Source: JBBQKG01 sp038326655
GTDB taxonomy: Bacteria; Actinomycetota; Thermoleophilia; Solirubrobacterales; JBBDJG01
Assembly: GCA_038326655.1 (NCBI GenBank)
Contig: JBBQKG010000006.1
Span: forward strand, 47,430 to 111,429
Length of the DNA stretch: 64,000 bases
Direction: 5' to 3'
Both the position numbers and the translations under genes were made by a program. Under the pieces are notes generated by a model. It was not told where the DNA came from and searched no databases. It saw nothing but the letters and a program-made list of their open reading frames with translations. Every line of letters starts with the position of its first letter. Position 1 is the stretch's first letter. Below are positions 41,963 through 49,681 of the stretch, piece after piece.

Positions 41963-43044
41963 ACGCGTGCGACTCCTGCCTGCGGCGTTCGGCGCTGCTC
42001 GCGCTGCTGGCGCCCTGGATCGCGCGGGCGCTCGGCGCACACCGGCGCCTGCCCGCCGTGCTCGCGCTCGACGACGAGCGGCTCGTGAAGGCGATCTGCG
42101 GCCCGCGGCGTGGTCCCGTCGACGAGGCGCTCGGGCGGTTCGACCCGCGCGCCGCACGGGCCCGTGCGGCCGGAGCCGGGCTGTCGGCGGTGTGCCGCCA
42201 CGATTCCGCTTTTCCCGCCGGACTGGCGCAGGCCTCGGACGCAGTCTCCGCGCTCTACATGCTGGGCGATCCCGCGCGCCTGGCCGCGCTGGGGTGTGGG
42301 CGCCCGGTCGCCGTGGTCGGGGCGCGCCGCGCGTCCGCGTACGGACTCGAGGTCGCGCGCATCCTCGGCCGCGACCTCGCGGCGGCCGGCGTTCCCGTCG
42401 TGAGCGGGATGGCGCTCGGCATCGACTCGGCCGCCCACGAGGGCGCGCTGGACGGCACCGGGCTGACGGCAGCCGTGCTCGCCGGCGGCGCCGACGTGCC
42501 ATATCCGCGCTCGCGCGCCGGCCTGCACCGGCGCATCGCAGCGGCCGGGCTCGTGGTCTCGGAGCTGCCGCCGGGAACGAGACCGCAGCGGTGGATGTTC
42601 CCCGCCCGCAACCGGATCATGGCGGGCCTCGCGGCGATCACCGTGGTGGTCGAGGGCACCGAGAGCTCGGGCTCCCTGATCACGGCGACGTTCGCCGAGC
42701 AGCTCGGCCGCGACCTCGGTGCGGTGCCCGGCCAGATCACCTCGGCGCTCGCGGCGGGCCCCAACGGGCTGATCGCGGAGGGCGCCTGCGTGGTCCGCTC
42801 GGCCTCGGACCTGCTCGACGCGCTCTACGGCGCGGGGGCAAGGCGGCCCGCGCCGGCGCCGCCCGCGCCGCTCGAGCCCCGGCTCGCGGAGCTGCTCGCG
42901 GCGGTCGAGCGCGGCGAGGCATCGCCCGATGCGCTTGCCGCGCAACCGGCGGATGTCGCGGCAGTGCTCGCGGGCATGACCGAGCTCGAGCTGCTCGGCC
43001 TCGTGCGCCGGGTTGGTGGAGGCGGCTACGTGCGCCGCGCTTGA
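41959..43044 (+). CDS. dprA: DNA-processing protein DprA
   Basis: Loads RecA on incoming single-stranded DNA. 361 aa from ATG 41959, in ATGA with the comM 3' end. Rossmann-like core: AVVGARRASAYGLEVAR, VVSGMALGIDSAAHEGAL, TAAVLAGGADVPYPR, FPARNRIMAGLA and EGTESSGSLITA. A C-terminal winged-helix-like segment ends the protein. The intact dprA beside a broken comM leaves the transformation status open. Confidence 0.93.
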   Translation: MNACDSCLRRSALLALLAPWIARALGAHRRLPAVLALDDERLVKAICGPRRGPVDEALGRFDPRAARARAAGAGLSAVCRHDSAFPAGLAQASDAVSALYMLGDPARLAALGCGRPVAVVGARRASAYGLEVARILGRDLAAAGVPVVSGMALGIDSAAHEGALDGTGLTAAVLAGGADVPYPRSRAGLHRRIAAAGLVVSELPPGTRPQRWMFPARNRIMAGLAAITVVVEGTESSGSLITATFAEQLGRDLGAVPGQITSALAAGPNGLIAEGACVVRSASDLLDALYGAGARRPAPAPPAPLEPRLAELLAAVERGEASPDALAAQPADVAAVLAGMTELELLGLVRRVGGGGYVRRA

Positions 43045-43061
43045 GCCGAAAGCGGGCTACC

Positions 43062-43067
43062 TATGCT
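43062..43067 (+). promoter_or_regulatory. -10 box of leaderless thiD promoter
   Basis: TATGCT ends 8 nt before ATG 43076. Confidence 0.55.
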
Positions 43068-43075
43068 TTTGTGCG

Positions 43076-43888
43076 ATGGCGACGTCGCGCATACCCCGCG
43101 TGCTGTCGATCGCCGGCTCCGACTCCGGCGGCGGCGCAGGCATTCAGGCCGACCTGAAGGCGTTTGCGCGCTGCGGCGTGCACGGCATGACCGCGATCAC
43201 GGCGATCACCTGCCAGAACACGGTCGCTGTCGAGGGCGTCACCCCGATCCCGCCCGAGGCGATCGTGGGCCAGGTGCGCGCGGTCGCCGAAGACATCGGC
43301 ATCGATGCGGTGAAGATCGGGATGCTCGGGACGCTCGAGACGATCGCGGCGGTCGGGCAGGCGCTCGACCTGATCGAAGGGGCGCCCGTGGTGCTCGACC
43401 CGGTGATGGTCGCCGAGAGCGGCGCGCCGCTGCTCGCTCCCGAGGCCCGGGAAGCGCTGGTCGTGCTGCTTTCGCGCGCGACGGTCGTGACGCCGAACCT
43501 CGCGGAAGCCCGCACGCTGGTCGAGACCGGCGGAGGGACCGCACCGGCCGGGCCGGAAGAGCTTGCGCGCGCGGTCGCGGCGCTTGGCCCGGCCAACGTG
43601 GTCGTGACCGGGGGGCACTCGGAGACCAGCGAGGCGGTCGACGTGTTCTTCGATGGCACGCGCTTGGAGCGGATCGGGGGGGCGACATACCCGGGCGCCG
43701 CGGCGCACGGTTCCGGCTGCACGCACTCCTCGGCGCTGGCGGCGCACCTCGCCCTCGGCCGCGATCCCCTGGGGGCTGCGCGAGCGGCGAAGCGGATCGC
43801 CTCCGAGGCCGTGCGCGACGGCCTCGAAGAGATCGGCGCCGGTCCCGGACCGGTGAACGTCTTCGGCCCGATATTCTTTTCCGGGTGA
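43076..43888 (+). CDS. thiD: Hydroxymethylpyrimidine (phosphate) kinase ThiD
   Basis: Ribokinase-fold enzyme of thiamine synthesis, 270 aa. VLSIAGSDSGGGAGIQADLKAF is the family start, GMTAITAITCQNT follows, then LDPVMVAESGAPLL, VTPNLAEA and the C-terminal anion hole/catalytic AHGSGCTHSSALAAHLALG (Cys-Thr-His as in ThiD). No other thi genes are in the window. Confidence 0.94.
   Translation: MATSRIPRVLSIAGSDSGGGAGIQADLKAFARCGVHGMTAITAITCQNTVAVEGVTPIPPEAIVGQVRAVAEDIGIDAVKIGMLGTLETIAAVGQALDLIEGAPVVLDPVMVAESGAPLLAPEAREALVVLLSRATVVTPNLAEARTLVETGGGTAPAGPEELARAVAALGPANVVVTGGHSETSEAVDVFFDGTRLERIGGATYPGAAAHGSGCTHSSALAAHLALGRDPLGAARAAKRIASEAVRDGLEEIGAGPGPVNVFGPIFFSG
43872..43877 (+). promoter_or_regulatory. 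-10 box inside thiD for the next small gene
   Basis: TATTCT ends 7 nt before GTG 43885, so the small downstream gene can be made from a leaderless transcript as well as by coupling to thiD. Confidence 0.5.
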
Positions 43889-44133
43889 AGTTTCTGCGGT
43901 TGATGCCAGGCAAGGGCGAGGTCGTGTTGGCCGAGGGCGACCCGCGGCTGTCCGAGGACGAGGAGCTGCTCGTCGAGGAGTTCCGCAAGCAGCTCGACGC
44001 CGGCATGTGGGCCGCGGTCCCGGTGACCAAGGGAGCGTCCGGCCGCCGCGAGGCGATCATGGTGCACGACTTCGCCGAGATCCCCGAGGGCACCGAGCGC
44101 GTGATCTTCTTCCCGCGCGCCGCGGGCGGCTGA
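43885..44133 (+). CDS. Conserved-looking small protein of unknown function
   Basis: 82 aa, acidic, no Cys, no membrane segment. Begins VKFLRLMPGKGEVVLAEGD and ends AEIPEGTERVIFFPRAAGG. The centre (LLVEEFRKQLDAGMWAAV) could form one amphipathic helix between beta strands. GTG lies in GTGA with thiD and also has its own TATTCT box. I do not recognise the family. Dual start evidence makes a real gene likely. Confidence 0.65.
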   Translation: MKFLRLMPGKGEVVLAEGDPRLSEDEELLVEEFRKQLDAGMWAAVPVTKGASGRREAIMVHDFAEIPEGTERVIFFPRAAGG

Positions 44134-44146
44134 CCGCACGCCGATC

Positions 44147-44779
44147 GTGTCGGCCCCGGCCTTCGTCGTGCTGGCGCTGATCGCGCTCGCGCTCGGCGCC
44201 TACGTGGCCTCCGGCGAGCTGCGCGCGGTGCACCGGCGCCGTCGGCTTGCGCGCCCCGCCCGGCGGCCGCAGGAGCGCGTCGACCCCGGTGTCGAGCGGC
44301 GCGCCGAGCTGAAGGCGCGGGCGCTGCTGCGCTCGATCGTCAACCCCGAGGAGTGGCAGATGTACGAGGACCTGGGGTTCATCCGGGTGATCGGGCACGG
44401 GCCGGAGGCCCGGGACGGCCATCTCGCCCGCGACCCTGATGCCGCCTTGGCGGCCTCAGGCTTTTCATTCTTGATCTACCCCCACAAGCCGATCGTCGCC
44501 TACCTGCCGGGCTCGAACAGCCTGCTCAGCGAGTACTGCGTCGAGTTCCCGGACCGCAGTGAGCGGCTGTACGGACCGCGCCTGCCCGACTCCGACGACG
44601 TGCTCGCCAAGTGGATGATGATCAAGGCCGACGAGGAGCGCCTGCTGCGTGGCGCCAACATGCACCTGCCGGGACGCCAGGTCGACCCGCAGCGGGTGCG
44701 GCGCGACCTCTGGCGGCTCGCGGAGTGGGAGCGGGGGCGCGCGGCCCGCACAGCCCAGCGCCAGCGGAGCGAGGCATGA
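44147..44779 (+). CDS. Membrane-anchored protein of unknown function
   Basis: 210 aa with one N-terminal membrane helix (APAFVVLALIALALGAYVA) followed by a basic stretch of Arg-rich residues, so the rest probably faces the cytoplasm. The soluble part includes VNPEEWQMYEDLGFIRV and KPIVAYLPGSNSLLSEYCVEFPD. A palindrome at 44435-44460 is read in frame as DAALAASG. GTG 44147 follows the small gene by 13 nt. The stop overlaps ilvD as ATGA, so it is coupled to branched-chain amino acid synthesis. No known domain. Confidence 0.72.
   Translation: MSAPAFVVLALIALALGAYVASGELRAVHRRRRLARPARRPQERVDPGVERRAELKARALLRSIVNPEEWQMYEDLGFIRVIGHGPEARDGHLARDPDAALAASGFSFLIYPHKPIVAYLPGSNSLLSEYCVEFPDRSERLYGPRLPDSDDVLAKWMMIKADEERLLRGANMHLPGRQVDPQRVRRDLWRLAEWERGRAARTAQRQRSEA
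44435..44460. repeat. Palindrome inside the unknown membrane-anchored gene
   Basis: 12-nt arms with one mismatch around TT (inner arms GCCGCC / GGCGGC), followed by TTTTCATTC at 44462-44470, which matches the right flank of other copies. Confidence 0.5.
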
Positions 44780-46464
44780 GCACGACCGATACGACAAAGA
44801 CCCGACGGCTGCCGAGCCGCGCGGTCGTCGAAGGCCCCGACCGGGCCGCGGCTCGGTCGTACCTCTACGGGATCGGCCTGACGGACGACGATCTCGCCAA
44901 GCCGATCGTGGGCGTGGCGAATACGTGGATCGGCACGATGCCGTGCAACTTCCATCTGCGGCGTCTCTCCGCGAAGGTGATGGAGGGCATCCGCGCGGCG
45001 GGCGGCACGCCGCTCGAGTACAACACGATCGCGATCTCCGACGGCATCACGATGGGCACGGAGGGGATGAAGACCTCGCTCGTGAGCCGCGAGGTGATCG
45101 CCGACTCGATCGAGCTCGTCGCGCGGGGCCACCTGTTCGACGCGGTCGTCGCGCTCTCGGGCTGCGACAAGACGATCCCGGGAACCGTGATGGCGCTCGC
45201 GCGGCTCGACCTGCCTGCGCTGATGGTCTATGGCGGCTCGATCGCGCCGGGGCGCTTCCACGACCGGGACGTCACGATCCAGGACGTCTTCGAAGGGGTC
45301 GGAGCACGCGCGAGCGGCAAGATCGACGACCGCGAGCTGTCCGCGCTCGAGCACGCGGCGTGTCCCGGCGCGGGCGCCTGCGGCGGGCAGTTCACCGCCA
45401 ACACGATGGCGACTGCGTTCGAGGTGATGGGCATCTCGCCGATGGACAGCGCGATGGTGCCCGCGATGGATCCGCGCAAGGACGAGGTCTGCTTCGAGGC
45501 CGGCCGGCTGGTGATGACCCTGATCGAGCAGGAGCTGCGACCGAGCGCCGTGATCACGAATGAGTCGATCGAGAACGCGATCGCCGCCGTGGCCACGACC
45601 GGCGGCTCCACCAACGGGGTCCTGCACCTGCTTGCGGTTGCCTACGAGGCCGGGATCGAGCTCGCGCTCGAGGACTTCGACCGGATCAGCGCCGAGACGC
45701 CCCTGCTCGCCGACCTCAAGCCGGGCGGGCGCTTCGTCGCCGCCGACCTTTACCACGCGGGCGGCGTGCGGCTGGTCGCGCAGCGGCTCCTGGAGGCGGG
45801 CATCCTGCACGAGGGCGCGATCACGGTGACCGGCCGGACGATCGGCGAGGAGGCGCGCGAGGCCGAGGAGGCCGAGGGACAGCGCGTGGTCAGGCCGCTC
45901 GACGATCCGCTGAAGCCGACGGGCGGCCTGGTGATCCTCCGCGGCAACCTCGCACCCGGGGGCTGCGTCGTGAAGGTGGCGGGCGAGGAGCGCACGAGCT
46001 TCCGCGGCCCCGCGCGCGTGTTCGAGTGCGAAGAGGACGCGATGGACGCGGTCACCGCGGGCCGGATCGAAGGCGGCGACGTGGTCGTGATCCGCAACGA
46101 GGGCCCGGCCGGCGGGCCAGGCATGCGTGAGATGCTGCTCGTCACGGCGGCGCTCGTGGGCGAGGGGCTCGGCGACTCCGTCGCGCTCCTGACCGACGGC
46201 CGCTTCTCCGGCGCGACCCACGGCCTGATGGCCGGTCATGTCGCTCCGGAGGCTCCGCACGGCGGGCCGATCGCAGCCGTGCGCGACGGGGACATGGTCG
46301 AGTTCGACATCCCCGGCCGCCGCCTCGAGCTGGACCTGCCCCAGGACGAGATCGAGCGCCGTATCGCGGAGTGGACGCCACTGCCGCCGAAGTACGAGCG
46401 CGGCGTGATGGCCAAGTACGCCCGCTCGGTGTCCTCGGCGTCCGAGGGTGCAATTACGAGATAA
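44776..46464 (+). CDS. ilvD: Dihydroxyacid dehydratase
   Basis: Fe-S dehydratase of isoleucine/valine synthesis, 562 aa. Signature stretches: ANTWIGTMPCNFHLR, AISDGITMGTEGMK, SGCDKTIPGTVMALARL, ACPGAGACGGQFTANTM (cluster Cys residues), TTGGSTNGVLHLLA and LLTDGRFSGATHG. ATG in ATGA with the unknown membrane gene. No other ilv genes are in the window, so it is an isolated member of the pathway. Confidence 0.96.
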   Translation: MSTTDTTKTRRLPSRAVVEGPDRAAARSYLYGIGLTDDDLAKPIVGVANTWIGTMPCNFHLRRLSAKVMEGIRAAGGTPLEYNTIAISDGITMGTEGMKTSLVSREVIADSIELVARGHLFDAVVALSGCDKTIPGTVMALARLDLPALMVYGGSIAPGRFHDRDVTIQDVFEGVGARASGKIDDRELSALEHAACPGAGACGGQFTANTMATAFEVMGISPMDSAMVPAMDPRKDEVCFEAGRLVMTLIEQELRPSAVITNESIENAIAAVATTGGSTNGVLHLLAVAYEAGIELALEDFDRISAETPLLADLKPGGRFVAADLYHAGGVRLVAQRLLEAGILHEGAITVTGRTIGEEAREAEEAEGQRVVRPLDDPLKPTGGLVILRGNLAPGGCVVKVAGEERTSFRGPARVFECEEDAMDAVTAGRIEGGDVVVIRNEGPAGGPGMREMLLVTAALVGEGLGDSVALLTDGRFSGATHGLMAGHVAPEAPHGGPIAAVRDGDMVEFDIPGRRLELDLPQDEIERRIAEWTPLPPKYERGVMAKYARSVSSASEGAITR

Positions 46465-46467
46465 AGG

Positions 46468-46505
46468 CGCTCAGTCTGCGAGAAGACTGAGCGGTTTGTG
46501 GCGGG
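46468..46505. repeat. Palindromic element after ilvD
   Basis: Arms CGCTCAGTCT / AGACTGAGCG (10 bp, 46468-46493) with a 6-nt loop, 3 nt after the ilvD stop, then GGTTTGTGGCGGG (46493-46505), identical to 8551-8563. It may also end ilvD transcription. Confidence 0.8.
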
Positions 46506-46748
46506 AAGGCCGCCGCCAAGGTCCGAACCGCGAAAAACCGGCACTCCGCTCACCCCTTTCCGAAAGCGCGCGCACACAAGCAATTGAGCCTTCGCTTGTG
46601 CTCCGCGCGACGAACCCGTGCGCTCCGTCACCTGAGCGACTCGAAAGGCCCATCCCGACATCCGTACAAGCCGGTTTTCCCGAGCTGACGCCGCGCCGCC
46701 AAGGGTCCGAACCCCAACCCGAACCCAACCCCAACCGCTGACCGTCGC
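46506..46748. other. Structured non-coding stretch between convergent genes
   Basis: No convincing gene. GCCGCCAAGG(G)TCCGAACC occurs at 46512-46529 and again at 46695-46713. A hairpin at 46568-46608 has inner arms CACAAGC / GCTTGTG, a 12-nt loop and outer GCGCG / CGCGC. An AACCC-type microsatellite covers 46710-46736. Codon periodicity looks lost. Confidence 0.5.
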
Positions 46749-47681
46749 TCAGGCAGATTCCGCCAGGAACCCTTCGACGAGCTGGTTGAACCGCGCGGGG
46801 CGCTCGAGCATCGGGACATGCCCGGTGTCCTCGAAGATCACCCGGCGTGAGTTCGGGATCAGCTGCTCGTACTCAGTGGCGCCCGAGACGGGCACGACGT
46901 GGTCGTTGCGGCCCCAGACGATCAGCGTCGGGACTGCGATCTCGGGCAGCCGATCGCGGAAATCGTAGTTCGCGATCGCGTTGAGCGCGTCGAGGAAGCC
47001 GGGCTTGCCGGCGCCGCTTGCGACCTCGTAGACGAGCTCGGGCTCGAGCCGCTCCGGATATCGGGCGACGCCGTAGAGCATCCAGCGCCGGGCGCGAGGC
47101 CGGCGCACGAGGTGCTCCCGGCGGGCGAACAGGGCGGCCATCGCGGGGTGGAACAGACGGGCGACGCGTTCGATTGCAGTGGCGCGGCGGTTCCCGACCC
47201 GCATCAGGCCCGCGGCCGACACCAGCACGAGCTGATCGACGCGGCTTGGATGGCTGATCGCCGTCTCGGCGGAGATGAAGCCGCCCATCGAGTTGCCGAC
47301 CAGCGTGGCATGCTCGATCCCGATCTCGCCGAGGAAGGCATCCACGAAACGGCCGTAGCCCGGAATGCTGATCTCTTCCTGGGGCAGCTCCGAGTCGCCG
47401 AACCCCGCCAGATCGAGCGCGACCACGCGGTGGCGGCGCGCGAGGTGCGGAATGTTCTCGAGCCAGTTCTGCCAGCAGCCGGAGAGCCCGTGGACCAGCA
47501 CGACCGGCGATCCCTCGCCCATCTCCACATAGTTCACGCGGGAACCGTGCACCACGTGCGACCGCAGGTGCTGCTGCCAGTCGATGTCCAGCCACTCCGA
47601 GCGCTGCGCGACGCCGTAGCCGTCGAGCTCCGGCATCGGGCCGACGAAGTTCGATCTGTCCGGGCCGGTGGTGGTCGCCAT
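46749..47681 (-). CDS. Alpha/beta-fold hydrolase
   Basis: 310 aa. Oxyanion region VVLVHGLSGCWQNWLENIP, VVALDLAGFGDSELP, nucleophile elbow VGNSMGGFIS with Ser, acid in VWGRNDHVVP and catalytic His in EDTGHVPMLERP. Resembles meta-cleavage hydrolases and epoxide hydrolase-like lipases; substrate unknown. ATG 47681 is chosen over GTG 47684 because the minus-strand TAGGCT at 47689-47694 ends 7 nt before it (leaderless). Confidence 0.9.
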   Translation of the reverse strand: MATTTGPDRSNFVGPMPELDGYGVAQRSEWLDIDWQQHLRSHVVHGSRVNYVEMGEGSPVVLVHGLSGCWQNWLENIPHLARRHRVVALDLAGFGDSELPQEEISIPGYGRFVDAFLGEIGIEHATLVGNSMGGFISAETAISHPSRVDQLVLVSAAGLMRVGNRRATAIERVARLFHPAMAALFARREHLVRRPRARRWMLYGVARYPERLEPELVYEVASGAGKPGFLDALNAIANYDFRDRLPEIAVPTLIVWGRNDHVVPVSGATEYEQLIPNSRRVIFEDTGHVPMLERPARFNQLVEGFLAESA

Positions 47682-47688
47682 CACGGTC

Positions 47689-47694
47689 AGCCTA
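47689..47694 (-). promoter_or_regulatory. -10 box of leaderless hydrolase promoter
   Basis: TAGGCT on the minus strand, 7 nt before the hydrolase ATG. Confidence 0.45.
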
Positions 47695-47714
47695 ATCGCC
47701 CGAGCGTCCCGGCG

Positions 47715-48428
47715 CTATGCGTAGCCCATCCGCTCGAGCACCGGGATCTCGTGGATCTGGGATGGCTGCAGATGGTCCCACAGGATTCCGGCCGGACGCT
47801 CGAACGCCCGCTCGACCTCGATCGCCGCGCGGGGCGTCGCGATCAGGTCGACCGGGATGTCGTGACCCGTCACGGGCACGTTCTCGCGGAGGATCTGGAT
47901 CGGGTGGACGGTGGTCGCGACGGTGGTCTTCTCCGAGACCATGCCGGCCTCCGCCAGCATCGCGTACTCGAGGTCGTTGAAGCCGCCGCCCTTGCCGATC
48001 CGGGCACCCTTGAGGTTGACCGCGACGGAGCCGCACAGGATCAGGTCCAGCTTCGGCACCTGCTCGACGTCGATCACCTCACCGTGCCTGAGCGCGCCCT
48101 TGATCGTGGCAGCCTCGCGCAGCTTCTTGGCGGAGAGCTTCGACGGGTCCAGCAGCCGGAACGGGTGCGCGTCACGCAGCCGGGGGACCGCCATCACGAG
48201 CGTCTTGCCCTGCTCCAGCGCGAGCCGGCGAGAATGGGTTTGCGGCGCGTCCGGGTTTGCCTTGATCGTCTTCGCGCGCGTCCAGGCCGAGTGGCGCGCG
48301 AGCCGTTCGGCCGCGGCGCGTGCGTTGGCGAAGTTCGGGATGCGCTCGTGCGCGCCGGGAAAGCGGGAAACGCCCTCGCGGTCCATCGCGTCCCACACCG
48401 AGCGCCGGATGGACTGCTTGGATCGCAC
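47715..48428 (-). CDS. 5-formyltetrahydrofolate cyclo-ligase-like protein
   Basis: 237 aa. Cyclo-ligase fold: SKQSIRRSVWDAMDREGVSRFP start, then a long insert of the MTHFSD-like subfamily (HERIPNFANARAAAERL), KTLVMAVPRLR, and the active-site loop RIGKGGGFNDLEYAML, with GFND instead of the usual GYYDR. Such proteins are often annotated as cyclo-ligases without proof of activity. GTG 48428 is fixed by TAGGAT 6 nt upstream. Divergent from the epimerase-like gene. Confidence 0.8.
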   Translation of the reverse strand: MRSKQSIRRSVWDAMDREGVSRFPGAHERIPNFANARAAAERLARHSAWTRAKTIKANPDAPQTHSRRLALEQGKTLVMAVPRLRDAHPFRLLDPSKLSAKKLREAATIKGALRHGEVIDVEQVPKLDLILCGSVAVNLKGARIGKGGGFNDLEYAMLAEAGMVSEKTTVATTVHPIQILRENVPVTGHDIPVDLIATPRAAIEVERAFERPAGILWDHLQPSQIHEIPVLERMGYA

Positions 48429-48434
48429 GAATTC

Positions 48435-48440
48435 ATCCTA
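48435..48440 (-). promoter_or_regulatory. -10 box of leaderless cyclo-ligase-like gene
   Basis: TAGGAT on the minus strand, 6 nt before GTG 48428. Confidence 0.55.
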
Positions 48441-48485
48441 GCCACACGCCCAGAGGCGCTTTCCGGTACCGGCGGCCACAGGGAA

Positions 48486-48491
48486 TAAACT
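48486..48491 (+). promoter_or_regulatory. -10 box of leaderless epimerase-like gene
   Basis: TAAACT, 9 nt before ATG 48501. Confidence 0.55.
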
Positions 48492-48500
48492 GCGCAGCGA

Positions 48501-49625
48501 ATGCCCGGCAAGCGGATCCTGATCACGGGCCTGTCGACGTACTGGGGCGGGCGTCTCGCGCAGACCCTTGAGCGCAACCCGTCGGTGGAGGCGATCATCG
48601 GCGTCGACTCCGAAGACCCGACGCGCGAGCTCGAGCGCACGGAGTTCGTGCGCGTATCGACGCAGCACACGCTGCTCCGGCGGATCGTGAAGGCGGCGGA
48701 GATCGACACCGTGGTCGACAGCCGCCTGGTCGTGGACTCCTCGGTGACGTCGCCCCGGCTTGCCCACGAGAACAACGTGATCGGCACGCTCAACATCCTG
48801 GCCGCGTGCTCGAACCCGGACTCGCCCGTGCGCAAGCTCGTGTTCAAGAGCTCCGGCCACTACTACGGCTCCGGGCAGGACGACCCCGCGTTCTGGGCCG
48901 AGGACATGCGCCGCATGCACGAGCCGCGCACGCCGCTGAAGCGCGACATCGTCGAAGCCGAGGCCGCGGTCGCCGACTTCAGCGACAAGAACCCGCAGGT
49001 GACGGTGACGAGGCTGCGGTTCTGCAACGTGCTCGGGCCGGACATCATGACCTCGCACGCGCGGCTCTTCAGCCTCCCGCTTGTCCCGATGATCCTCGGC
49101 TTCGACCCGCGCTACCAGTTCATCCACGCCGACGACGTCGTGGCCGCGCTCGAATACGCGGTCGACCACGACCTGCCGGGCGTCTACAACGCCGCGCCCG
49201 ACGGCGTGCTCGCGCTGTCGGAGGTGATCGGGATCCTCGGCAAGCGCCCGCTTCCCGTCCTGCCCCCCTGGGGCACGGGCCTCTCGGCCTCCCTGCTGCG
49301 GCGAGCCGGCTTTCAGCTGCCGCCGGAGATGATGCTCCAGCTGCGCTACGGCCGCGCCCTGGACAACCGCAGGCTGAAGGCGTCGGGCTTCGGCGTCAAG
49401 CACACGACGCTCGAGACCGTCACGAAGTTCGGCGAGCATCTGCGCCTGCGCTCGGTCCTGCGCGGCGTCAAGGAGCCGTACCGCTACGAGAAGGAGGTCG
49501 AGGACTTCCTGCGGTGGAGCCCGAGCGTGCGGGAGCGGGTCGAGATCGAGCGGCCCCCCAGATACTTCCCTCCGGCGCCCAATCCGGCCGCCCTCGGCGG
49601 CGAGCCGGCGTCGCCAGCCCGCTGA
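48501..49625 (+). CDS. Extended SDR / NAD-dependent epimerase-like protein
   Basis: 374 aa. Rossmann start RILITGLSTYWGGRLAQTLE is a variant of TGxxGxxG, with Ser-Thr-Tyr in the middle. Downstream: NNVIGTLNILAACS, FKSSGHYYGSG, a segment without a clear YxxxK catalytic pair, RLRFCNVLGPD and FIHADDVVAALE. The tail after about residue 300 is a longer C-terminal domain than usual, ending in a Pro-rich stretch. It may be a NAD-binding regulator or an enzyme on sugar nucleotides; function is not assignable. Confidence 0.82.
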   Translation: MPGKRILITGLSTYWGGRLAQTLERNPSVEAIIGVDSEDPTRELERTEFVRVSTQHTLLRRIVKAAEIDTVVDSRLVVDSSVTSPRLAHENNVIGTLNILAACSNPDSPVRKLVFKSSGHYYGSGQDDPAFWAEDMRRMHEPRTPLKRDIVEAEAAVADFSDKNPQVTVTRLRFCNVLGPDIMTSHARLFSLPLVPMILGFDPRYQFIHADDVVAALEYAVDHDLPGVYNAAPDGVLALSEVIGILGKRPLPVLPPWGTGLSASLLRRAGFQLPPEMMLQLRYGRALDNRRLKASGFGVKHTTLETVTKFGEHLRLRSVLRGVKEPYRYEKEVEDFLRWSPSVRERVEIERPPRYFPPAPNPAALGGEPASPAR

Positions 49626-49647
49626 CGGGGTAGACCTTCCAGGCGGG

Positions 49648-49670
49648 GATTCGCGGGCTCGGCGCGAATC
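49648..49670. other. Hairpin before the L,D-transpeptidase gene
   Basis: Perfect 8-bp arms GATTCGCG / CGCGAATC with a 7-nt loop, ending 11 nt before ATG 49682. No Shine-Dalgarno follows. It could be an operator, an RNA structure or the terminator of the upstream gene. Confidence 0.5.
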
Positions 49671-49681
49671 AACACAACGTG

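Noticed and set aside
39917..42502. Long minus-strand frame joined to the YraN gene
   Set aside because: Only the last 137 codons match a family; the rest is antisense to comM and dprA.
46448..46741. 97-codon ORF after ilvD
   Set aside because: Runs through the palindrome, hairpin and microsatellite, with no codon bias or start signal.
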